This document shows, in pieces, positions 6,590-11,197 of a DNA stretch of 11,197 nucleotides (positions are counted from its first letter, which is position 1; the number at the start of each line of letters is the position of its first letter). Where the stretch lies: NCBI GenBank assembly GCA_016220045.1, contig JACRIP010000038.1, forward strand, positions 1-11,197, written 5' to 3'. The notes below the pieces were generated by a model. That model was not told where the DNA came from and did no database searches. It saw only the letters and a program-made list of their open reading frames with translations. Source of the DNA: Planctomycetota bacterium (lineage in GTDB: Bacteria; Planctomycetota; MHYJ01; WSZJ01; JACPWG01). The translations under genes were made by a program, and so were the position numbers.

Positions 6590-6760
6590 ATGAGCGACAC
6601 GTTCAAGCCGCATACCCGGAAGCGCCGCAACAAGCATGGCTTCCGCGCCCGCATGAAGACCAAGGGCGGCCGCAAGATCCTCAAGCGCCGCCGCAAGCTC
6701 GGCTACTGGAAGCTGAGCGCGAGCGACGAGCCCACGCTGCGCCGCCACGCCCACGCCTAG
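6590..6760 (+). CDS. rpmH: 50S ribosomal protein L34
   Basis: This small basic large-subunit protein binds 23S rRNA. The 56-residue product begins MSDTFKPHTRKRRNKHGFRA and continues RMKTKGGRKILKRRRKLG, an unmistakable match to the L34 core (TF-P-.-RKR-..HGFRARM.TK.GR..L.RRR). The core is followed by a tail of about 15 residues (YWKLSASDEPTLRRHAHA region), making it roughly ten residues longer than the usual 44-47. GGGAGA at 6578-6583 lies just upstream of the ATG at 6590. It is followed by a strong intrinsic terminator, so it is transcribed alone or as the end of the rpmA unit. The classic downstream neighbours rnpA and yidC are missing. The gene is short but the sequence match leaves little doubt. 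Confidence 0.97.
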   Translation: MSDTFKPHTRKRRNKHGFRARMKTKGGRKILKRRRKLGYWKLSASDEPTLRRHAHA

Positions 6761-6791
6761 ACCACGGTCGCCCTGCCCAGCGCATCCCCAC

Positions 6792-6834
6792 CGAGGGGTC
6801 GTTCCCGGTCCCGGGAACGGCCCCTCGTTTCGTT
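6792..6834 (+). terminator. Intrinsic terminator after rpmH
   Basis: A long hairpin pairs 6792-6808 with 6811-6827: CGAGGGG-T-CGTTCCCGG against CCGGGAACG-G-CCCCTCG. It has 16 Watson-Crick pairs and one T-G wobble (the innermost pairs would open to make the loop), followed by TTTCGTT. It starts 31 nt after the rpmH stop. The T-tract is interrupted, but the stem is exceptional and placed correctly. It should isolate rpmH from ygiQ. Confidence 0.85.
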
Positions 6835-6850
6835 GGGGGGGGGAGGGGGG
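6835..6850. repeat. Poly-G tract (nine G, A, six G)
   Basis: A run of nine G (6835-6843), one A and six G (6845-6850) directly follows the rpmH terminator. Such tracts are prone to slippage and to sequencing error, and could form quadruplex-like structure. No gene lies across it, so phase variation of a coding region is not indicated. Confidence 0.6.
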
Positions 6851-6876
6851 ATGCGGGCACTGGGCAGTGCTGCGAA

Positions 6877-7108
6877 GAACCACGAAAGACGACGGAACAC
6901 GAAGGGCCACGAAGCGGGGACCACGAAGGGCCGCGAAGGGGGGCCACGACGGGTCGCGACGGCGGTAGGACCATTGACCTGCGCAAGTGACTCGGCCGTC
7001 GCGACCCGTCGTGGCCCCCGTCTTCGTGGCCCTTCGTGCGTCTCGTCTTCGTGGCCCTTCGTGTTCCCGTCGTCCCTTCGTGGCCCTTGCCCCCGTCTTC
7101 GTGGCCCT
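6877..7108. repeat. Cluster of CACGAAGGGCC-type repeats arranged as a large inverted repeat
   Basis: Short units of the form CCACGAAGGGC occur repeatedly on the plus strand from about 6877 to 6945 and as their reverse complement (GCCCTTCGTGG) from about 7012 to 7108. For example CACGAAGGGCCACGAAG lies at 6898-6914 and CTTCGTGGCCCTTCGTG twice on the right side. The two sides are mirror images around the perfect inverted repeat at 6939-7019. Units vary by single substitutions and by spacers such as GTCTC and TTCCCGTCG. The translated frames are low-complexity (Arg/Gly/Pro) and not genes. Related degenerate repeats are known from intergenic regions of many environmental bacteria; their function is unknown. 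Confidence 0.85.
6939..7019. repeat. Perfect 25-bp inverted repeat with a 31-nt loop
   Basis: The left arm 6939-6963 begins GGGGGCCACGACGG and ends CGCGACGGC; the right arm 6995-7019 is its exact reverse complement. The 31-nt loop is 6964-6994. As RNA or as a cruciform this would be a very stable structure. It forms the centre of the wider mirror-symmetric repeat cluster. It is not followed by a T-tract and no transposase gene or target duplication is visible, so an insertion-element or terminator label is not supported. Confidence 0.85.
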
Positions 7109-7114
7109 CCGCCC

Positions 7115-7143
7115 TTGCATTTTGGCCCCGCCCCCGCTAGAAT
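7115..7143 (+). promoter_or_regulatory. Sigma70-like promoter for ygiQ, abutting the repeat cluster
   Basis: TTGCAT (7115-7120) and TAGAAT (7138-7143; five of six matches) are separated by 17 bp. The -35 lies immediately after the last repeat unit. Transcription from about 7150 gives a leader of about 65 nt to the ATG at 7215 and excludes the long upstream open frame, which would translate the repeats. Confidence 0.65.
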
Positions 7144-7214
7144 GCGCCGTTCATGAGTGGGACGGTCGCCGCCGCACGCCGCCCACCCTTCCACCCCCCA
7201 TCGGATGCTCCGTC

Positions 7215-9092
7215 ATGCCCGCCCAGCCGGCCTTCCTGCCCATGAGCCTCGACGAAGTGCGCGCCGCCGGCTGGGACGGCCTCGACGTCATCCTGGTCTC
7301 CGGCGACGCCTACGTGGATCACCCGGCTTTCGGCATCGCCCTCGTCGGCCGCTGGCTGGTCCACCACGGCTTCCGCGTCGGCGTCATCGCCCAGCCCGAC
7401 TGGCGCACCCCCTCCGATTTCCTCAAGCTCGGCCGCCCCCGCGTCTGCTTCGGCGTCACCGGCGGCAACATCGACTCCATGGTCACCCACTACACCGCCA
7501 ACAAGAAACTCCGCCACGACGACGACTTCTCCCCCGGCGGCCGCGCCGGCCTGCGCCCCAATCGCGCCACCATCGTCTACGCGAATCGCCTGAGGGAACT
7601 CTTCAAGGGCGTGCCGATCCTCCTCGGCGGCGTCGAGCCCAGCCAGCGCCGCCTCGCGCACTACGACTACTGGGACGACCGCGTGCGCCGCTCCATCCTG
7701 CTCGACGCCCGCGCCGACGTCCTGGTCTACGGCATGGGCGAGCGCCAGGCGCTCGAGCTCGTCAGCCGCCTCGCCGAAGGCAAGGACCCGGCCGCCCTCA
7801 ACGACGTCCACGGCACCTGCATCCGCCGCAAGGACCTCTCCGCCTTCCCCGACGCCGTGGTCATCCCGTCCTGCGAAGAGGTCGCCGCCGATCCCGCCGC
7901 CTACGCCCGCGCCTTCAAGAGCATCTACTACAACCAGAACCCCTGGAGCGCCAAGCCGGTCGCCCAGAAACACGGCGACCAGTGGGTCATCCAGCTCTGC
8001 CCCGCCCTCCCGCTCACCGAGTCGGAGATGGACGCGGTCTACAGCCTGCCCTACGCCCGCGCCGCGCACCCCTCCTACGCGAAAGACGGCGGCGTACCCG
8101 CCTTCGAGACCGTCAAACACTCCATCCAGTCCCACCGCGGCTGCTACGGCGCCTGCTCCTTCTGCACCATCTTCTTCCACCAGGGTTCGACCATCCAGTC
8201 GCGCAGCCAGGAATCAATCGTGCGCGAGGCCCAGCACATCGCCGCCATGCCCTCCTTCCGCGGCACCATCGACGACGTCGGCGGACCCACCGCCAACATG
8301 TACAAGACCGGCTGCGGCAAGCCCGAGGTCCACCACATCTGCAAGACCCAGCACTGCGTCTTCCCGCGCCACTGCAAGAACCTCGAGGTCGATCATACCC
8401 CCTACCTCGACGTCCTCGAGTCGGTGCGCAAGGTCCCGGGCGTCAAGAAGGTCCGCGTCGCCACCGGCATCCGCTACGACCTCGTCCTGCGCGACGGCTC
8501 CGGGAAGTTCATGGACGACCTCTGCCGCTACTACGTCGGCGGCCAGATCAAGGTCGCACCCGAACACGCCTCGCCCGACACCCTCGCCGCGATGAAGAAG
8601 CCCCCCATCGAGGTCTACGAGGAATTCCGGAGACGCTACTCCGAGACCAACGCCGACCTCCACAAGAAGCAGTACCAGGTGGAGTACTTCATCGCCGGCC
8701 ACCCGGGCAGCACGATCCACGACGCCATCAAGCTCGCCGAGTACATCCACATGAAGGGGTTCTACCCGGAGCAGGTGCAGGACTTCACGCCCACCCCGAT
8801 GACGCTCTCCACCTGCATGTGGTACACGGGCGTGGATCCGCTCCTCGGCAAGACGGTCTACGTCGCCAAGGCGATGCGGGAGCGGCGCATGCAGCGCGCG
8901 CTGCTTCAGTACAAGAACCCCGAGAATTACGCGCTGGTACGGGATGCACTGGAGCTCGCCGGCCGCGCCGACCTGATCGGGACCGGCGAGAAATGCCTGA
9001 TCGGCCACCATCCGCCGCGGTCGGTCGCCACCGGCCGCCCCGCGCCGCGCCCCGTGCGCGCGCGCGATACCGAGAGTTTCGATGAAGGCTAA
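7215..9092 (+). CDS. YgiQ-family (UPF0313) radical SAM protein
   Basis: This is a predicted iron-sulfur radical SAM enzyme of unknown substrate. The 625-residue product starts MPAQPAFLPMSLDEVRAAGW, then has DVILVSGDAYVDHPAFG (24-40), a cobalamin-binding-fold-like N-terminal region with FGVTGGNIDSMV (79-90) and LLGGVEPSQRR (136-146), and the radical SAM cluster motif SHRGCYGACSFC (C310, C314, C317). A second cysteine set lies in the segment 365-389 (C367, C376, C381, C387), a position where YgiQ proteins conserve cysteines. QVQDFTPTPMTLSTCMWYTG and ADLIGTGEKCLIG mark the family's C-terminal region. The frame is open back to 6987, but that part encodes the repeats. The ATG at 7215 gives a family-typical N-terminus, though it lacks a clear ribosome-binding site. 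The next gene begins after 9 nt, suggesting an operon. The family call is secure; the reaction catalysed is unknown. Confidence 0.95.
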   Translation: MPAQPAFLPMSLDEVRAAGWDGLDVILVSGDAYVDHPAFGIALVGRWLVHHGFRVGVIAQPDWRTPSDFLKLGRPRVCFGVTGGNIDSMVTHYTANKKLRHDDDFSPGGRAGLRPNRATIVYANRLRELFKGVPILLGGVEPSQRRLAHYDYWDDRVRRSILLDARADVLVYGMGERQALELVSRLAEGKDPAALNDVHGTCIRRKDLSAFPDAVVIPSCEEVAADPAAYARAFKSIYYNQNPWSAKPVAQKHGDQWVIQLCPALPLTESEMDAVYSLPYARAAHPSYAKDGGVPAFETVKHSIQSHRGCYGACSFCTIFFHQGSTIQSRSQESIVREAQHIAAMPSFRGTIDDVGGPTANMYKTGCGKPEVHHICKTQHCVFPRHCKNLEVDHTPYLDVLESVRKVPGVKKVRVATGIRYDLVLRDGSGKFMDDLCRYYVGGQIKVAPEHASPDTLAAMKKPPIEVYEEFRRRYSETNADLHKKQYQVEYFIAGHPGSTIHDAIKLAEYIHMKGFYPEQVQDFTPTPMTLSTCMWYTGVDPLLGKTVYVAKAMRERRMQRALLQYKNPENYALVRDALELAGRADLIGTGEKCLIGHHPPRSVATGRPAPRPVRARDTESFDEG

Positions 9093-9101
9093 CCGAGCAC
9101 G

Positions 9102-10241
9102 ATGAGCCTGCGATTCCCCTGCGAGTGCGGCAACTCCATCGAGGCGCCGGACTCGGAAATCGGCAAACTGACCACCTGCCCGATCTGCAAGATTGCCATC
9201 CCGGTCCCCACCATGGAGGAATTGCAGAAGCTGGCGGCGGCCGCGGCGCCGCCACCCGCGAGCGCCGCCGCGGCGAGCAGCAAGAGCGCCACCAAGGTGG
9301 TCCGGCGCGGCTCGGTCGCGCGCAAGGCGTGCTTCCACTGCAAGGAGCAGGTGCCCGCGACCGCCACCGTGTGCCCCTTCTGCCGCGGCGACCTCACCGA
9401 CGCCAAATCGAAGAGCCCGATCCTCAAGAAGGTCTCCCCCTACGCCCTCGCCGCCGTGGGCGCCGGCGCGCTCGCCCTCGTCTCCAGCATGGTCGGCATC
9501 GTCCTCCTCAGCCGGCTCGGCCGCTCGCCCCACTACCTGGCGCTCCTCAGCGCCCTCACCGCCGCCGCCCTGGCCGGCATCGCCAAGCTCCAGATCGCCG
9601 GCAACAACCGCAACAAAAAGCGCAAGGTCGAACTCAGCGGACTCCCGCTCGCCCTGGGCGGCGCCGCCGCCGGCGGCCTCTCACTCCTGCTCTCGGTCAT
9701 CGTCGTCTTCTTCACCGCCGTTCCCACCAGCGGTCCCGAGGGCAACCAGACTTACGCCTACACCGCCCTGCTCGAAATCGCCAGCGCCGAGCGCGCGTTC
9801 TTGGAGCTCAATCCCTGGGGAGGAACCACCCGCGCCTACTGGACCCTGGACGTGGCCGGCCTGGCCATGTACGCGCCCCCCGGCGGCTCCGCCGTCAAAC
9901 TCCTGTCCAGCTCCATCGCCGCCGCGGACGGCTCCCCGGCCATCATCTACGCTTCCGCCACCGGGCCCGCCCCGTACCACGGGTACCTCTTCCGCGCCAT
10001 CAGTCTCACCGCCAAGGGCGAGCAGTACAAGCGCATCGACGCCATGGGCTACGGCGAACCCAACTCGAACAGCAAGGCCTACGCCTTCTGCGCCTACCCT
10101 GAGAAGTTCCCCGACTCCGGCGTCGACACCTACATCATCAACGAAGGCGGCGAAGTCTACTTCCGCAACACCGAAGGCCGCCTCGTCGATCGCTTCCCCA
10201 AGGCCGAGGAACTCAAGGACTGGAAGCGGAAGCGAAACTGA
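9102..10241 (+). CDS. Double zinc-ribbon, triple-membrane-span protein with a pilin-like C-terminal domain
   Basis: No named family fits the whole. The 379 residues fall into four parts. First comes a zinc ribbon, CECGNSIEAPDSEIGKLTTC, with ligands C7, C9, C26 and C29. After an Ala-rich linker there is a second ribbon with C77, C80, C91 and C94 (ACFHCKEQVP, VCPFC). Three hydrophobic spans follow at about 112-137, 144-165 and 181-206. The C-terminal domain (about 215-379) contains TYAYTALLEIASAERAFLEL, YWTLDVAGLAMY, PYHGYLFRAI, AYAFCAYPEKF and DTYIINEGGEVYFRNTEGR. The last part resembles the globular domain of prepilin-like/DUF2950-type proteins common in Planctomycetes-like genomes, but there is no prepilin-peptidase site ahead of the third span. 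The likely topology is cytoplasmic ribbons and an extracytoplasmic C-terminus. It lies 9 nt after ygiQ, probably co-transcribed, and converges with the PAP2 gene. Its function is unknown. Confidence 0.85.
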   Translation: MSLRFPCECGNSIEAPDSEIGKLTTCPICKIAIPVPTMEELQKLAAAAAPPPASAAAASSKSATKVVRRGSVARKACFHCKEQVPATATVCPFCRGDLTDAKSKSPILKKVSPYALAAVGAGALALVSSMVGIVLLSRLGRSPHYLALLSALTAAALAGIAKLQIAGNNRNKKRKVELSGLPLALGGAAAGGLSLLLSVIVVFFTAVPTSGPEGNQTYAYTALLEIASAERAFLELNPWGGTTRAYWTLDVAGLAMYAPPGGSAVKLLSSSIAAADGSPAIIYASATGPAPYHGYLFRAISLTAKGEQYKRIDAMGYGEPNSNSKAYAFCAYPEKFPDSGVDTYIINEGGEVYFRNTEGRLVDRFPKAEELKDWKRKRN

Positions 10242-10245
10242 GCCC

Positions 10246-11034
10246 CTACTCCCAGGGTCGCCAACCGGACCCGTAGAGCAGCCCCAGTATCATCACGGCA
10301 ACACCGTACGCCCCGGGAATCGTCAGCGCCACCCAGGCCGGATAGGCCGCCGGCCCTTCCGCGTCCTCCGCCGCGGCCGGGCCGCACGCCGCGCGCCCGC
10401 CCACGCCCGCCGCCGCACTCCCGCCCCACGCCGCGGCCGGCCGAAACCCGCGCGCCATCACCCACCGGTCCAGCACCACCGCCAGGAAGATCCCGGCCAA
10501 GACGTCCGCCACGTAGTGCTGCTTCACGAACAGGGTCGACGCGCCGATCAGCGTGGCCACGAAAAGGGCCGGTCCCAGCAGCCGCGGGTTGGCGCGCCCG
10601 CTCGCCAGCGCGCCGAGAAAGGCGATCGACAAGTGCAGCGACGGGAAACAGTTGTTCGGGTGATCGAAGTGGTAGTTCACCGCCAGCCCCCACTCGACGA
10701 AGCAGGTCGGCGCGAGGGCCGGCCGCACGGTGCGCACCGGCACGAAGAAGAAAAAGGCGCTGGAAACGGCGAGCGCCCACCCGTAGGCCCAGGCGACCGA
10801 CTCGAAGGCGCGCCGACGGCGCACGACCGCAACCGGCAGCAACATGAAAAGATACCCGACGGCGTAGACGAACTGCCAGCCGGGAAGGAAGGGGATCGCG
10901 CGGTCGAGCGCGACGGCGACGTCGACGGGGGCCATCCCGTCCGCCCGTCGATTCAGCCAGAGATAGGAGGAGAAGAGCGCGAGCAGCAGCACGACGCGGC
11001 CCGCCCGGTGATGGCGCTCGAGCAACCGGTTCAT
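10246..11034 (-). CDS. PAP2-superfamily membrane phosphatase/phosphotransferase
   Basis: This is an integral-membrane acid phosphatase-fold protein, probably acting on a lipid phosphate or transferring a phospho-headgroup. The 262-residue product shows the PAP2 signature in order: VPVRTVRP (98-105), CFPSLHLSIAF (129-139) and STLFVKQHYVADVLAG (166-181), with H134, H173 and D177 as the expected catalytic residues. PSLH replaces the classical PSGH, as in the inositol-phosphorylceramide-synthase-like branch. About six membrane spans are visible (around 12-27, 52-70, 80-98, 130-146, 152-168 and 178-192), plus a late one at about 235-255 after an Ala/Gly-rich insert (199-230). The frame extends 40 codons upstream, but that part is Pro/Arg-rich; the ATG at 11034 has an excellent ribosome-binding site. 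It converges with the zinc-ribbon gene, with 4 nt between stops. Confidence 0.92.
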   Translation of the reverse strand: MNRLLERHHRAGRVVLLLALFSSYLWLNRRADGMAPVDVAVALDRAIPFLPGWQFVYAVGYLFMLLPVAVVRRRRAFESVAWAYGWALAVSSAFFFFVPVRTVRPALAPTCFVEWGLAVNYHFDHPNNCFPSLHLSIAFLGALASGRANPRLLGPALFVATLIGASTLFVKQHYVADVLAGIFLAVVLDRWVMARGFRPAAAWGGSAAAGVGGRAACGPAAAEDAEGPAAYPAWVALTIPGAYGVAVMILGLLYGSGWRPWE

Positions 11035-11039
11035 CGGGT

Positions 11040-11046
11040 CTCCTCC
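11040..11046 (-). promoter_or_regulatory. Strong Shine-Dalgarno (GGAGGAG) fixing the PAP2 start
   Basis: Reading the minus strand, GGAGGAG is followed by five bases and then the ATG ending at 11034. This is the best ribosome-binding site in the window and rules against the longer upstream frame reaching 11154. Confidence 0.85.
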
Positions 11047-11090
11047 GTACCTCGCCCGGGGCGGCGGATCATGGATGGCCTCCTGCGACG

Positions 11091-11197
11091 ATGAAGACGT
11101 GGCACGCGGGCGCCGCACTCGCGGCGGTTCTGGCGGCGACGGCCGCGGCGGCATCCTTCAGCGGCGGTCGTCTGCCTGGACTCTCCCCGAGTACGCG
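11091..11197 (+). CDS. Possible 5' end of an exported protein, cut by the window edge
   Basis: An ATG at 11091 opens a frame that runs off the end: MKTWHAGAALAAVLAATAAA followed by ASFSGGRLPGLS. It has one lysine, a hydrophobic alanine-rich core and an AAA-S cleavage-like site, as in a Sec signal peptide. It would be divergent from the PAP2 gene, with 56 bp between starts. There is no clear ribosome-binding site. Alanine-rich frames arise easily in DNA this GC-rich, and another open frame starts at 11075, so this stays tentative. Confidence 0.4.
   Translation, partial: MKTWHAGAALAAVLAATAAAASFSGGRLPGLSPST

Noticed and set aside
4889..6760. oriC with DnaA boxes near the ParB-like gene and rpmH
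   Set aside because: I found no TTATCCACA-like boxes or AT-rich unwinding region in the window, so only the gene adjacency hints at an origin.
6939..7019. Second rho-independent terminator or IS terminal repeats
   Set aside because: No T-tract follows the arms, and no transposase or flanking target duplication is visible.
6877..7108. CRISPR array
   Set aside because: The units are short, degenerate and mirror-inverted, with no constant repeat length, no unique spacers of even length and no cas gene nearby.
6987..7214. An N-terminal extension of the YgiQ protein (76 extra residues)
   Set aside because: It would translate the reversed CACGAA repeats and lie mostly upstream of the predicted -10 at 7138-7143; family N-termini begin near the ATG at 7215.
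9193..11094. A 633-residue plus-strand frame overlapping the zinc-ribbon and PAP2 genes
   Set aside because: It is Ser/Pro/Arg/Ala-rich throughout, crosses two well-supported genes on opposite strands and has no recognisable domain.

Overview
This is a GC-rich (roughly 70% by eye), compact bacterial chromosome segment, probably from an uncultured lineage. Three features suggest Planctomycetota or a neighbouring deep-branching phylum: a concanavalin-like plus TPR protein, a zinc-ribbon/membrane/pilin-like protein, and degenerate CACGAA-type intergenic repeats. That placement is impressionistic. The two ribosomal proteins would be the genes to use for proper placement. I see no phage, IS, CRISPR or tRNA/rRNA feature.

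Layout. A heptamer tandem repeat (4-40) leads into a lone type II secretion/type IV pilus inner-membrane F-family protein (74-1066). A 377-bp gene-free stretch with hairpins and degenerate repeats follows. Then come an unrecognised small membrane protein (1444-2007) and, convergent to it, a large membrane-anchored protein with a concanavalin-like domain and TPR-type helices (4217-2049, minus). Divergent from that, a strong sigma70-like promoter drives rpmA (L27, 4577-4867). A gene 21 nt downstream (4889-6493) encodes a ParB-like DNA-binding/CTP-switch module fused to an HD-GYP domain. Next are rpmH (L34, 6590-6760) with its own promoter and a very clear intrinsic terminator, and a roughly 230-bp cluster of CACGAAGGGCC-type repeats built around a perfect 25-bp inverted repeat. 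A YgiQ-family radical SAM enzyme (7215-9092) and a double zinc-ribbon, triple-membrane-span, pilin-like protein (9102-10241) form a probable two-gene unit. A PAP2-family phosphatase/transferase (11034-10246, minus) converges on it with a 4-nt gap. The window ends inside a divergent ORF that begins with a signal-peptide-like stretch.

Most striking item. The ParB-HD-GYP fusion joins the N-terminal CTP-binding and helix-turn-helix parts of a chromosome-partitioning protein to a cyclic-di-GMP phosphodiesterase-type domain, in place of the usual ParB C-terminal dimerisation domain. The HD-GYP metal ligands are retained, but the lysine of HDIGK is replaced by methionine. It sits between two ribosomal-protein genes that normally live elsewhere: rpmA beside rplU, and rpmH beside rnpA/yidC near oriC. 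A DNA-bound, CTP-gated c-di-GMP enzyme or sensor is an attractive but unproven reading.

Regulation. Four promoter-like pairs with exactly 17-bp spacers (upstream of the TPR gene, rpmA, rpmH and ygiQ) make transcription-unit boundaries unusually readable here.
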